From: Thermoproteaceae archaeon
GTDB lineage: Archaea; Thermoproteota; Thermoprotei; Thermoproteales; Thermoproteaceae
NCBI GenBank assembly: GCA_015521775.1
Contig: WANN01000002.1
Location: 62,001-126,000 of the forward strand
Length of the DNA: 64,000 nt
Direction: 5' to 3'
Made by a program: the position numbers and the translations under genes. Positions 42,521 through 51,557 of the stretch are shown one piece after another. A model generated the notes under the pieces. The model saw only the letters and a list, made by a program, of their open reading frames with translations, had not been told where the DNA came from and made no database searches. The number at the start of each line of letters is the position of its first letter. The first letter of the stretch is position 1.

Positions 42521-42998
42521 CGAGCACCTCGCCCACAAGCCTATCCCTGTTGTCCGGCGTGACCTCCACGAGCGTTGCCCCGATCCTCCCCGCGAAGGCG
42601 CCGGCCAACGACCTGTGGACCACGAGGAGCGCGTGGGGATACATGCCCAGCGACATGAGGACAGCTCCCTCGAAGTTGGGGCACTTGAGCTCCATGGGCC
42701 CCACCTCGTCCACAACCAGCAGGTCGCCTCCCCTGGACGCGGCCCTTCCCATGAGGCCGCAGGTGTCTAGCCTCACCACGTACTTCCCCACCCTGGGTTC
42801 CCCCTCGCCGACCCATGCCAGCGTCCCCTCCTCGCCGGTGGCCAGGTCCCTCACAATGAAGCCGAGCCGTGTGCCCCCGCGCCTTACCTCGAGGGTGACG
42901 AAACCGGCAACCCTCATGTCCCTGGACGCGGCGGACGCCACCCTAACCGCCACCGTGGTCTTGCCCACCCCCGGCCTGCCCGTGATCACGACCCTCAT
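42504..42998 (-). CDS. THEP1-type nucleoside triphosphatase
   Basis: 164 aa P-loop NTPase. Walker A VITGRPGVGKTTVAVR, Walker B LLVVDEVGPMELK, matching archaeal THEP1 proteins that hydrolyse NTPs to NDPs in vitro. Length is right for the family. The physiological role is unknown; overlaps the preceding gene end by 17 bases on the other strand. Divergent from GlcD with an AT-rich promoter between. Confidence 0.87.
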   Translation of the reverse strand: MRVVITGRPGVGKTTVAVRVASAASRDMRVAGFVTLEVRRGGTRLGFIVRDLATGEEGTLAWVGEGEPRVGKYVVRLDTCGLMGRAASRGGDLLVVDEVGPMELKCPNFEGAVLMSLGMYPHALLVVHRSLAGAFAGRIGATLVEVTPDNRDRLVGEVLAMLRG

Positions 42999-43066
42999 GG
43001 TGTCCTCGCGGGCGGTCCCGCTTAAATTTTCCGGGCTCCTTTATATACCCGGGACAGGAACGTTGC

Positions 43067-44443
43067 ATGGATGCCAGTCTCCGCAGGATGTTTGGGGACA
43101 GATTCGTGGACGATCCGCACGTAGTTTCCCTTTACCTGCGCGACGCGGCGCTCATCGAGGGCGGCGCCGCCCTCGGCGTGGTGTTCCCCCTGGACCTGGA
43201 CGAGGTCAGGGGGGTGGTCAGGGAGGCCTACGCGCGTGGAGCTGCCATATACACCCAGGGAGCGGCCACAAGCCTCTCCGGGAACGCCATGCCCCTGTCG
43301 GGCGGCGTTGTGCTCAGCATGGAGAAGATGGCCCGCATACACGAGGTGAACACGTACGACGGGTACGTGGTGGTGGAGCCCGGCATACGCATAGAGGAGC
43401 TGAACCTGGAGCTGTACCGACACGGGTACTTCTTCCCCATTGACCCGGGCTCCCATAGGGCGGCCACCGTGGGGGGCGCCATAAACAACAACGCCGGCGG
43501 GATGAGGGGAGCCAAGTACGGGACCATGAGGGAGTGGACCCTCGAACTTGAGGCCGTCATACCGACCGAGGACGCGGACGTGGTCAGGGTGGGGTGCAAG
43601 ACTGTCAAGTGCAGGCAGGGCTACGACCTTGTTAGGCTGATCGTGGGCAGCGAGGGCACCCTCGCCATAGTGACCAGGGCCACCCTCCGCATAGTCCCTC
43701 TCCCCCAGAACGTCGTGGGGATGGTGGTCCAGTTCGACGACATGGAGCGCGCCGAGGCGTTCCTGAGGCTCATGAGGCAGGGACGCCTCTCGCCCCAGTT
43801 CACGGAGTACATGGACGAGGCGACCAGCGGCATGGTGGGGCTCCCCCCAAGGCACTCCCTCTTCATAGGCGTCGAGGTGGACCGGTGCGCCGCTGACGGC
43901 ACGCTGGAGGCCCTCGGGGCCATGGTCGCGAGGTCGGGGGGACACGTCGTGGACATGTCCAGGGACACGAGGGACACGGTCAGGCTGTTGGAGCCGCGTC
44001 GAAAGCTCTTCGCTGTGTCGACAAGGGAGGCCATGGAAAGGTGCGGAAAGGGGTGCCTCATAATTGCCGAGGACATAGCGGTGCCTCCCTCGGCCCTGGC
44101 GAGGACCATAGCCGAGATACGGGAGGCCGCCGAGAGGTTGGGCATGCCCCTACTCATGGGGGGCCACATATGGGACGGTAACCTCCACCCAAGGACCTGG
44201 TTCCCCCGGGAGGACTCGGAGAGGGGCCACAGGTTCATTAGGGCTGTCATGGAGATAGCCGTCAAGAATGGGGGCACTATCAGCGGCGAGCACGGAATAG
44301 GCACCCTGAAGAGGGAGGGCCTCGCCATGGAGCTAAGGCACAGGGGAAGCCCCTACGCAGCCGAGCTAATGCGGAGGATAAAGGCCGCCTTCGACCCCAA
44401 GGGGATACTCAACCCAGGCAAACTCCTGCCCGAAGATACGTAG
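43067..44443 (+). CDS. FAD-linked oxidase, GlcD/D-lactate dehydrogenase type
   Basis: 458 aa. PCMH FAD domain with PGSHRAATVGGAINNNAGGM and IVGSEGTLAIVTRATLRI, then the GlcD C-terminal domain with GGHIWDGNLHPRTW (metal/substrate His) and GTISGEHGIGTLKR. Oxidises a 2-hydroxy acid (glycolate, D-lactate or similar) to the 2-oxo acid. ATG 43067 follows a TATA (ctttatatac). Glyoxylate from glycolate would go to malate synthase (19337). No iron-sulfur GlcF partner is adjacent. Confidence 0.88.
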   Translation: MDASLRRMFGDRFVDDPHVVSLYLRDAALIEGGAALGVVFPLDLDEVRGVVREAYARGAAIYTQGAATSLSGNAMPLSGGVVLSMEKMARIHEVNTYDGYVVVEPGIRIEELNLELYRHGYFFPIDPGSHRAATVGGAINNNAGGMRGAKYGTMREWTLELEAVIPTEDADVVRVGCKTVKCRQGYDLVRLIVGSEGTLAIVTRATLRIVPLPQNVVGMVVQFDDMERAEAFLRLMRQGRLSPQFTEYMDEATSGMVGLPPRHSLFIGVEVDRCAADGTLEALGAMVARSGGHVVDMSRDTRDTVRLLEPRRKLFAVSTREAMERCGKGCLIIAEDIAVPPSALARTIAEIREAAERLGMPLLMGGHIWDGNLHPRTWFPREDSERGHRFIRAVMEIAVKNGGTISGEHGIGTLKREGLAMELRHRGSPYAAELMRRIKAAFDPKGILNPGKLLPEDT

Positions 44444-44634
44444 AAGGAGAGCTACCGGGAACACATAATATTCATTAAGATAGGGCTCATGGTGCAGCAT
44501 GCCCACTTCAACATTCATGAGGATATTCACCGGCCTTGGGCAATAGTCGGCGTGCATTTCCCAGGCAGATATCTATCGCTGATCCCTAAAGTCCTTTTTC
44601 TAATGCTTATTAATCCTCGACGTGGCTTACCCAT

Positions 44635-45852
44635 GTGGCTTCATTCAATGACTTGATGAGTAAGGTCCGATCCGAGAGGGTCGAGTTATGCGGGGCCTCC
44701 GGGGAGTGTATTCGGGTCGGCTTCAGAGACAGGGACGGGGAGATTGGTTGGCTGTTCAAGACAATAACTAGGGAGGGTAGGGATGGGATTGCGCATGTGT
44801 CCATAATTTATGGCCCCAAGGGCTGTGGAAAGACGACGCTGGCCAAGGTGTTTGCAAATGCCGTGAACGAGCTCTCGAGTGAGGCCAACGTGGTCTATGC
44901 CGAGTTGGAGGAGGATGTGGTGAGGGCCTTTGTGCCCGGTATGGGCATTAGCGAGGTTCTGTTCCGCTTGGGCGAGTTGGCGGCTGACTACATTCATCCA
45001 CCTGTCCGCATAGTGGTTAATGCAGTTAAGTTTGTATTTAACATGTTCAGGGTGCATAGGGTCGAGGGCAAGGACTTGGTCATCGTACTTGATGAATTTG
45101 ACAGGAGGGTCCTCGAGGGACTTAGGTATAGTAGGCCTAGGGACCTGGCGGAGGGCATAGCCAAGTTCTGCCAGAATAGGACTAGTGAGGGTTTTGGTAG
45201 GGGCTACCTTGACGTGGGCGGGATTAGGCTCAGGAGTCTCTGGGTCGTCTTGCAGATGAGCGACCACGCTGTCATGAGCGATATAATGTCAGTCGGGGGC
45301 CTTGTAGGTAAGGGAGGGCTTGGGTACTTCCTGACGTGGAACCTGCCCAGGGACTCGTTCCTGGGCTTAGTCAGGGAGGTTGCCGAGCAGACCAACGCGG
45401 CCCACGTCGACGAGGAGCTTGTTTGGCAGTTGACCGGGGGTAATGTGAGGGCCTTGGCCGAGTTGGCCCTCGACCATGGGTGGAACATGGACACGTGGGT
45501 GAATGACGCATTGAGGAGGATACGTAGGGAATTGGTCGACCCTGTAGTCGGCGATTACAACGTCTTCAGCGACTACAGCGAATACGTTAGGAAACTGGCC
45601 AGGCGCGGCGTGGGACCCGACAACGCGATACTGGCGATAAACGCACATGAAGTCGCGTTCAAAGCCAACGTGCTAATTAGCGTCGGCGGGGTCCGCAGAA
45701 TCTCCCAACTGCCCAACGAACCGTGGATCGGCGAAGACTACGCATATCAATTGCCGATTTACTACTGGGCACTCAGGGCAATGGTCAAAAGAGGTACAGT
45801 CAACGTAACCCCAGGCGACGTCATTAACGAGGTGACGGTGAGTACCGAGTGA
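44635..45852 (+). CDS. AAA+ ATPase of an archaeal (STAND-like) family
   Basis: 405 aa. Walker A IIYGPKGCGKTTLAK, Walker B DLVIVLDEFDRRV, sensor-like MSDHAVMSDI and a C-terminal winged-helix-like part (VDEELVWQLTGGNVRALAEL). Family typical of Thermoproteales, role unknown, perhaps signalling or mobile-element related. GTG start 44635 lies about 27 bases after tgcttattaatcc. The gene ends before a 337-bp gap. Codon use is more AT-rich than the neighbours. Confidence 0.75.
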   Translation: MASFNDLMSKVRSERVELCGASGECIRVGFRDRDGEIGWLFKTITREGRDGIAHVSIIYGPKGCGKTTLAKVFANAVNELSSEANVVYAELEEDVVRAFVPGMGISEVLFRLGELAADYIHPPVRIVVNAVKFVFNMFRVHRVEGKDLVIVLDEFDRRVLEGLRYSRPRDLAEGIAKFCQNRTSEGFGRGYLDVGGIRLRSLWVVLQMSDHAVMSDIMSVGGLVGKGGLGYFLTWNLPRDSFLGLVREVAEQTNAAHVDEELVWQLTGGNVRALAELALDHGWNMDTWVNDALRRIRRELVDPVVGDYNVFSDYSEYVRKLARRGVGPDNAILAINAHEVAFKANVLISVGGVRRISQLPNEPWIGEDYAYQLPIYYWALRAMVKRGTVNVTPGDVINEVTVSTE

Positions 45853-46189
45853 CGTGGTTGAGGGGTCCGACCCCCTTCCCGCCCCTCAGGGACGGGGAGG
45901 TTTGGGGCTACAGGGATATAGACCGTGCACCATGACCTTTAGGTTACAGTACAGGTGAAGGCCCTTGGGTAAAAGTTGAATTCCCTTATCACCAGTCTAG
46001 CGGGATAACCGATTTCTTGTCCATTAGCCCTCTCCATCAATTATCTCAGTACATTTACAAATCCTTAAGCGTTCTTCTACGCTTATCCTTTTTACTTCCT
46101 TTCCACGATCAAGCACCAGTATTCCTGCTTTATCCAGCGATACAAACCACATGGGTTGCGAGCTGGGGCTAAATGAGGATGAATGCTAA
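45853..46189. other. Intergenic, possible small remnants
   Basis: Contains a GC-rich inverted pair at 45878-45902 (cttcccgcccct/aggg-acggggagg), perhaps a transcription end or the terminus of a lost element. A short minus-strand frame, 46024-46152, reads MWFVSLDKAGILVLDRGKEV then KRISVEERLRICKC, too short to assign. Nothing else recognised. Confidence 0.4.
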
Positions 46190-46855
46190 TTAGTATTCAA
46201 GAATTTCTCCCCTGTACTCAATGCCCATATTATCCGCCAGTTCCTTCGCCCTTTTTCTAATTGCTGGGGCTACCATCAGTAGTTTTGGTTTTGTCTTCGT
46301 TGCCTTCTCGTAAAGTTGGCCGATCCTGTACAGTTCGCCCATGTCCGACTTGTCGGCGTGGGACTTGAATTCGACGAGGATGTGCTCCCCGTCCCTAATT
46401 AACACGTCGATCTCTACCCAACTTGGGTGGCCGTAGACAAGGCCCTCGCTGTCGTACCAGATCCACTTCTCGACCTTGTAGGCCCTGAGCAAGTCCTCTA
46501 TGAGGTACTTGATGGATTCCCTAAAAGTTTCCTCTGTCACAAGCCCCCACCTTGTCCCAAGTGCGTGGATCTTGGACGCCAACTCCCTAACCGCCAAGCT
46601 GTGCTCCTCCAAAATCCTACCATGCCTAGCAACCTGCTCGACAAGCACCCCCACCTGTTCCTGCAAGCCCTTAATTATTCGACTATGCTCAGCCACCTGC
46701 TCCTGTAGGCTCTTAATTGCTCCCGTATTTTCATCAATTCTCCTCAGAACCTCATCAATGCCGAGTAGGCCCAATACAGCGTACCTAAACTCGGCATCCT
46801 CGCGCAGTAGCTTTAGGAACTCCTCCCTCAACCTAGACGACACGCGGTAAACCAC
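46190..46855 (-). CDS. Coiled-coil protein with PD-(D/E)XK nuclease-like domain (DUF3782-like)
   Basis: 221 aa. Residues 25-95 are a coiled coil with heptads (SLQEQVAEHSRIIKGLQEQV). Residues 125-215 hold WVEIDVLIRDGEHILVEFKS, the E/D...E-x-K core of PD-(D/E)XK enzymes. Such proteins are frequent in Thermoproteales and Sulfolobales and have no known job. The ATG at 46855 follows a minus-strand TATA (gaatataaac). Possible mobile-region housekeeping. Confidence 0.75.
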   Translation of the reverse strand: MVYRVSSRLREEFLKLLREDAEFRYAVLGLLGIDEVLRRIDENTGAIKSLQEQVAEHSRIIKGLQEQVGVLVEQVARHGRILEEHSLAVRELASKIHALGTRWGLVTEETFRESIKYLIEDLLRAYKVEKWIWYDSEGLVYGHPSWVEIDVLIRDGEHILVEFKSHADKSDMGELYRIGQLYEKATKTKPKLLMVAPAIRKRAKELADNMGIEYRGEILEY

Positions 46856-47178
46856 CGCTGTCGAAGAATATAAACTTTATAGAGTTACGTGCGGGGGTCT
46901 TCGAGGATGCGTAAGTAGTTGTCCTTGGCCAATAGGAGGCGTTGCCCACCGTGTTCCAGATCCTAGTCCTCACAACGTATCCTGTTCCAAGCCGCCCGGC
47001 ACGACGTTTTCGGCGCTACCAGCTTACCTAAATAGCCGATGTAAACAACGTTGATGTAGTAGAACCACGGAAAAAGCTTGCTCACTATTCATACAAGTGT
47101 AAATATTCGGACACCTTCTACATGTTCCAAGTATGGGCGTTTCGACATGGCTTGAGACGGATGCGTAGAGCTCGCAGG
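46856..47178. other. Intergenic with a decayed coding remnant
   Basis: AT-rich promoter (aatataaactttatag) for the nuclease gene, then minus-strand fragments such as SKLFPWFYYINVVYIGYLGK and GQRLLLAKDNYLRILEDP that are interrupted by stops. This looks like a broken gene next to a tRNA. Nothing more can be supported. Confidence 0.4.
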
Positions 47179-47287
47179 TGGTGGGCCCGAGGGGATTTGA
47201 ACCCCCGCCCTACGGGTTGCTCCCCTGGGCCTGGACTGCGGCGGCTTTGGCCGTGCCCGCCGCTCTGCCTGGCTGAGCTACGGGCCC
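47179..47287 (-). tRNA. tRNA-Trp(CCA) with two introns
   Basis: Acceptor GGGCCCG/CGGGCCC, D arm GCTC...GAGC, T arm GGGGG TTCAAAT CCCCT, discriminator A and encoded CCA. The anticodon stem GCGGG/CCCGT and loop CTCCAGA appear only after removing two inserts: 19 nt between positions 32 and 33 and 13 nt between 37 and 38. Both inserts satisfy bulge-helix-bulge rules (central helices GCGG/CCGC and CTCC/GGAG, 3-nt bulges cut after the second base). Mature size 74 nt plus CCA. The second helix uses C32 from the other side of the first intron. Confidence 0.9.
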
Positions 47288-47305
47288 GTTATCATTCCCT
47301 CCATT

Positions 47306-48430
47306 TTATTTAAATCTTGCTATGGTGGCCCTCTCCACGAACTTTTCGTCTAGCTCTATGCCGAGGCCCGGGCCTTCGGGCACTGCTATGTGTCCGCCCT
47401 CCTGGAGGTCCACCCTGTTAGCTAGGAGCCCCTCCCTGAGCGGGTTCTCGATCTGTTCCAGTTCGAATATGAGGAAGTTGCGCGTTGCGGCGGCCACGTG
47501 CAGCGTGGCGGCGTAGCCTATGGCGGACCCGTGGCCCGTGTGTGGGGCGAACCAGATGCCGTAGGCCTCCGCCATCTCGGCTATTGCCCTGACCTGCCAT
47601 ATCCCCCCGGCCCTCCCCACGTCGGGCTGGGCCACGTCTATGGCGCCGCGCGCGAGCCAGTCCCTGAACCCGTACACCGTGTACTCGGACTCGCCTGCCG
47701 CCACCATGACAGAGAGGGCACGCCTCAGCTTGGCGTAGTCCCCCAGGTGCTCGGGCGGCAGGGGCTCCTCTATCCAGTACACCTCGTACTTCTCTGCCGC
47801 CCTCCCGAAGCGCAGCGCCGCCTTGAAGGTCAGGGCACAGTTGAGGTCCACCAGTATGTCTACCCCGTACCCGTAGGCCTCCCTGAGCCTCCTCAGGAAC
47901 TCCGCGTCCTCCTCCACGTTGCGGCCGGCCTTGACCTTGACGGCCGTGAAGCCGGCGTCGAGGAAGCGGCCGAACTGCCTGAGCCTCTCCTCTTGGCTGG
48001 GGCCCAGCATGACTGCAGTGGCGTATGCCCTGAGCCTGTCCCGGTACTTGCCCCCAAGCAGCTTGTATATGGGGACGCGGAGCGCCTTCCCGATGACGTC
48101 CCACAGGGCTATCTCCACGGCGCTCAGCGCCTCGATGGCCACCCCCTTCACCCTACCCCTATACCTGGCCGTGGTGTAGGCCTCGTGGAATATCCTCTCC
48201 CTGTCGAAGGGGTCCCTCCCCAGGAGGAGGGGCACGTATATGTCGCGTATGTAGCTGCATATGGCCTCCGCGGACTCGGGCCTCTGGGAGTCACCAATCC
48301 CCACGATCCCCTCGTCCGTGTGTATCCTCACTAGGCAGGTCTCCCTGCTCGTTATGCGGCGCGTGGATATGAGCTGCTCGGCGCCTATGGGGACGCGGAG
48401 GGCGGCCAACTCCACGCCTGTGATCAACAT
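47306..48430 (-). CDS. Enolase-superfamily enzyme (mandelate racemase/muconate lactonizing type)
   Basis: 374 aa. N-terminal capping domain VELAALRVPIGAEQL; barrel with K-x-K base in AVKVKAGRN, metal ligands from DILVDLNCAL, EVYWIEEPLPP and MVAAGESEYT, and the His region in WFAPHTGHGSAIGYAATL. The K-x-K and H-x-G-H pattern fits the mandelate racemase subgroup: sugar-acid dehydratases such as D-gluconate or galactarate dehydratase, or muconate cycloisomerases. Minus-strand, overlaps the RNA-ligase-like gene by seven bases. A role in aromatic or sugar-acid breakdown is possible. Confidence 0.85.
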   Translation of the reverse strand: MLITGVELAALRVPIGAEQLISTRRITSRETCLVRIHTDEGIVGIGDSQRPESAEAICSYIRDIYVPLLLGRDPFDRERIFHEAYTTARYRGRVKGVAIEALSAVEIALWDVIGKALRVPIYKLLGGKYRDRLRAYATAVMLGPSQEERLRQFGRFLDAGFTAVKVKAGRNVEEDAEFLRRLREAYGYGVDILVDLNCALTFKAALRFGRAAEKYEVYWIEEPLPPEHLGDYAKLRRALSVMVAAGESEYTVYGFRDWLARGAIDVAQPDVGRAGGIWQVRAIAEMAEAYGIWFAPHTGHGSAIGYAATLHVAAATRNFLIFELEQIENPLREGLLANRVDLQEGGHIAVPEGPGLGIELDEKFVERATIARFK

Positions 48431-49575
48431 GGCAGGCCCAGCCCCCTGAGCTCTTCCCTGACCGTGTCCACGTCCCTACCCTCCCCCATGAGGGCCAACA
48501 TCCTCTTGGCGGCCTTCCTAGGGTTCCGACGGGCCAGCTCCCCCACCCCGTACCTGTCCAACACGTCGCTGCCCAGTCTCCCAATGGCCTCCAGGAGGGC
48601 CCTCCAGCATGGGGCCAACTCGGTCTCGTAGCCGTCGGCCGCCAGTATGGCCGCGGCCTTGCCGTCCTTCAGGTGCCTGTACCTGGCCCAGTACTCGTAG
48701 TACTGCGACTTGACGTCTATTATGATGGGCGTCTCCCCCGACCCAAACCTGAGGAACACGCTGCGGTGCCTGTCGCTGACCATCGCCTCCCTGATGATTT
48801 CCTCGGCTCTCCTCGGCTCAAGTACGGGGACCGTCTCGAGGCCCAGCAGCTCTCCGCTTTCCCTGGCGCCGAGGAGCCGCCCGTCGGGGGCGCGCGCAGC
48901 TATGAGCCTTAGGTCGTAGCTCTCCCAGTCCCACTTGGAGGGCTCTGGAGGCCTCAACACTGCGGGAAGCTCCCTGTGGTGGAGCACGAAGCTGAAGGTC
49001 CACCCCTCGCGGCCCTTGAGCTTTTCCAGGACGCCGGTAGCCTCGGCCACCGCAAGTGCAGTCTCGACATATGGATTCACCACATTTCCGTATTCCTCCA
49101 CGATGAGCCTTCCCTTGACGAACCTCATATTGTGCAATACGTATCTAGTCGCCGCAATCCATCTGCCCAATATAGGATCGTAATAGAAGTTGACTGTCCA
49201 CCCGTCTACCCTTGCCGTGACCTCGTCGGGCCACTCCCCCGGCACCTCGACCCCGTGGACCCCGAGGTCCATGGCCCTGTGTATTGGGTACGCCACAACC
49301 TGTGGGGACTCCCCGTACCAGATCACGGTCCCATTGGCCTGCAGCACTACGGGGTAGTAGCGGGGCGACTCGCCGACCTGGGGCGCGTATATACATACCT
49401 GTCCCCCCTCCACCTCGGCGCACCTCTTTGCGACAAGCCTCCCAAACACCCTCCTGTACTGGTCCCTCATGTACTGCGGGCTCCTCGTGGGGGCCCCCAG
49501 CAGCGCGCTCACCCTGTACACTAGGTCAGGGTCGTCCGACGAAACGCCCAGCTCGACCTCGATTATATGGCTCAT
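48424..49575 (-). CDS. RNA ligase-like nucleotidyltransferase-fold protein, degenerate active site
   Basis: 383 aa. Segment order resembles covalent nucleotidyltransferase RNA ligases: PIHRAMDLG, motif I EVTARVDGWTVNFYYD, motif III WTFSFVLHHRE, motif IV DLRLIAAR, motif V IIIDVKSQYYEYWARYR. In motif I the catalytic Lys of K-x-D-G is Arg (R122) and in motif III the usual Glu is Val, so adenylylation is doubtful. ATG 49575 follows minus-strand TATA ttaaaaag. Overlaps the enolase-family gene downstream. Role unknown. Confidence 0.6.
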   Translation of the reverse strand: MSHIIEVELGVSSDDPDLVYRVSALLGAPTRSPQYMRDQYRRVFGRLVAKRCAEVEGGQVCIYAPQVGESPRYYPVVLQANGTVIWYGESPQVVAYPIHRAMDLGVHGVEVPGEWPDEVTARVDGWTVNFYYDPILGRWIAATRYVLHNMRFVKGRLIVEEYGNVVNPYVETALAVAEATGVLEKLKGREGWTFSFVLHHRELPAVLRPPEPSKWDWESYDLRLIAARAPDGRLLGARESGELLGLETVPVLEPRRAEEIIREAMVSDRHRSVFLRFGSGETPIIIDVKSQYYEYWARYRHLKDGKAAAILAADGYETELAPCWRALLEAIGRLGSDVLDRYGVGELARRNPRKAAKRMLALMGEGRDVDTVREELRGLGLPC

Positions 49576-49631
49576 GTGTGTGGCGTGTCCCCCTCCTTTA
49601 ATCTTTTTAAATGCGTAAGGCACGGCAGTAC

Positions 49632-50060
49632 ATGGACGAGGTTGAGAGGCTCCTCGGCAAGATGGCGCGTGAGCTGGCCAGCGGACCTAGGCCCAACTGC
49701 TGCGACGTGCCAGTGGAGCCGGGCAGAGACGTAACCGCGTCGGAGCTGAAGGCGCTAGTGGGGTCGTGTCGGGCGGTCTTCGTCATGGTGTACACCCCCG
49801 CATGCCCATACTGCAGGATGTTCGACCCCATATTCAGGGGCGTGGGGTCCAAGTACGCGGACAGGGCGGCCTTCGTGAAGCTGAACGCCGGGCGGTTCCC
49901 CTACGTCGCAGAGGCGCTCGGCGTCATGGGAACGCCGACAGTGGTGGCATTCGTGGGCAGCAGGCCGGCTGACGCGTTGCACGGCTACGTGGTGCCCAGG
50001 GTGTTCGAGGACTTCGTCCAGGTCAACCTCAGGGACGCCGGCTGTCCCGTAGCCCCCTGA
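49632..50060 (+). CDS. Thioredoxin-like protein
   Basis: 142 aa with thioredoxin-fold motif VMVYTPACPYCRMFDPIFRG (C-P-Y-C) and the cis-proline GVMGTPTVVAFVG. Extra Cys pair NCCDVP in the N-terminal extension. Probably a cytoplasmic disulfide reductase. I chose ATG 49632 since tttttaaatg (49604-49613) is a TATA at the leaderless distance. It overlaps moeA convergently by 32 bases. Confidence 0.83.
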   Translation: MDEVERLLGKMARELASGPRPNCCDVPVEPGRDVTASELKALVGSCRAVFVMVYTPACPYCRMFDPIFRGVGSKYADRAAFVKLNAGRFPYVAEALGVMGTPTVVAFVGSRPADALHGYVVPRVFEDFVQVNLRDAGCPVAP

Positions 50061-51267
50061 CGAGGAGGGTCCTCACGGGGGTCCCCCTGGCCGTTAGCCC
50101 CCTCTCCAGGAACGCCAGTCCGTCCGACATGAGGAGCGATGTGGTGACGGTGCTCTGCTGCTTCTTGATGGGGAACGCCCACAGCTCGTCCCCCTCCCAC
50201 CTCAGCGCCACGCGGAGCATGAGGTCCATCTGGGCGTCGACGTCGCTTCCTAGCCTAGCATGCACGAAGGGGCGTGGCGGGGGCCTGGCGACCCCGGCCA
50301 TGCGCTCGAGAAGGGGCTCCACGACTCTGAAGTAGCCGTGTATGGCGCTGACCGGATGGCCCGAGAGCCCCACTATCGGCTTGTCCCCAACCACTGCAAG
50401 CGACGTGGGCCTCCCAGGCCTCATCAGGAGGCCCCTAAAGTACGCTCGTGGGCCCCTGCCTGCGGCCACCTCGTGGAACAGGTCCACCTCGCTTGGCCCG
50501 GTACCCCCCACCAACATCAGGGCGTCCGAGGACTCGAGGAGCCGGTCCACGGCAGAGCCCAGCTCCACGTAGTCGTCGGGGACCACGGCGTGACCCGTCA
50601 GGGACACGTATGGGGGGAGGAGGGAGCGTATGACCGTGCCCGTTGTCTCCACCACCTTGCCCCTGAGCACCTCCCTGGCGGCCTCATGGGGGTCGCCCGG
50701 CACGATGAGCTCGCTGCCCGTCGAAACGACTCCGACCCTCAGCCTCCTCCTCACCTTCACCTTGGTTATCGCCACGTCGAGCAGCGCGGCCGCGTCGAGT
50801 TCCGTGATCACGGTGCCGGCCCCAAGCAGCCTCTCGCCGGACCTCACGTACTCGCCGATCTGGTCGGCGTTCTTGCCCGGCGTGTACTTCTCCTTGACCA
50901 CTATAGTGTCCCCACGCACCTCGACGGCCTCCTGCGGCACAACGGCGTCGCTGCCGTCTGGCAGGTAGGCCCCCGTGGTGACATACGCGGCCTCGCCCTT
51001 GCCCAGCGTCACCTCTGGGAACGTCCCCACGGGCACCCTGGCCACCACCCTGAACGTGCCCGGCGTGGAGGCGGAGTCCACTGCGTAGCCGTCATAGGCT
51101 GCGCGTAGCCTCGGGGGGAAGTCCCAGGGGGCCTCCAGGTCCTCGCACAGCACGGCGCCCACGGCCTTCCACGTGGGCACCTCCTCACAGTCGTCGACAG
51201 TCTTCACTAGCGGCAATACTGCGCCCAACGCCTCCCAGACAGGCGTCAACCTGCCAAGCACCTTCAT
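50029..51267 (-). CDS. moeA: Molybdopterin molybdenumtransferase
   Basis: 412 aa. Inserts molybdenum or tungsten into adenylylated molybdopterin. MoeA domains in order: N-terminal with AYDGYAVDSAST, a central MPT-binding domain VGVVSTGSELI and LMLVGGTGPSEVDLFHEVAA, and C-terminal GLSGHPVSAIHGYF. Full length. TATA on the minus strand (aatataaatact) is placed at the leaderless distance from 51267. It would serve molybdo- or tungsto-enzymes outside the window. Confidence 0.93.
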   Translation of the reverse strand: MKVLGRLTPVWEALGAVLPLVKTVDDCEEVPTWKAVGAVLCEDLEAPWDFPPRLRAAYDGYAVDSASTPGTFRVVARVPVGTFPEVTLGKGEAAYVTTGAYLPDGSDAVVPQEAVEVRGDTIVVKEKYTPGKNADQIGEYVRSGERLLGAGTVITELDAAALLDVAITKVKVRRRLRVGVVSTGSELIVPGDPHEAAREVLRGKVVETTGTVIRSLLPPYVSLTGHAVVPDDYVELGSAVDRLLESSDALMLVGGTGPSEVDLFHEVAAGRGPRAYFRGLLMRPGRPTSLAVVGDKPIVGLSGHPVSAIHGYFRVVEPLLERMAGVARPPPRPFVHARLGSDVDAQMDLMLRVALRWEGDELWAFPIKKQQSTVTTSLLMSDGLAFLERGLTARGTPVRTLLVRGLRDSRRP

Positions 51268-51557
51268 GGTAGTCGGCGGGGGAAGAGTATTTATATTGTT
51301 ACGTGATTGTTGTCCCAGCCCGCCCGCCGAGGCTTCCCCGTTGGGGGACCCGTGAAAGCGGCGCCCGTCGGGCAGAGCCGTTTCACTGAGGGATCAGCAG
51401 GCGCAATCGTAAACGAGTTCTGGCCCACATCCCGAGGTTTGGACATGGGCCCGGGCCGGGACGTGCAAGGGGCGTGACAACGGATTGGCTGCTGGCCGTC
51501 CCTAGTGGACGCCAGGATTGCTTGAAGGGTCATATATATGTGAGTACCATTCACCAC
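51268..51557. other. GC-rich intergenic region between moeA and a methyltransferase
   Basis: Holds moeA's TATA, several short hairpins (for example gcgcccgtcgggc around 51360) and a TATA (tcatatatatgt, 51530-51541) for the methyltransferase. No conserved RNase P or SRP motif was found, and the frames on the opposite strand have no coding character. A structured RNA is possible but unsupported. Confidence 0.35.

Noticed and set aside
45878-45902. End of an IS200/IS605-type element
   Set aside because: Only a GC-rich inverted pair is visible; no tnpA or tnpB sequence lies nearby.
51296-51557. RNase P or SRP RNA in the GC-rich gap
   Set aside because: No conserved P4 core or SRP domain IV loop motif could be found on either strand.
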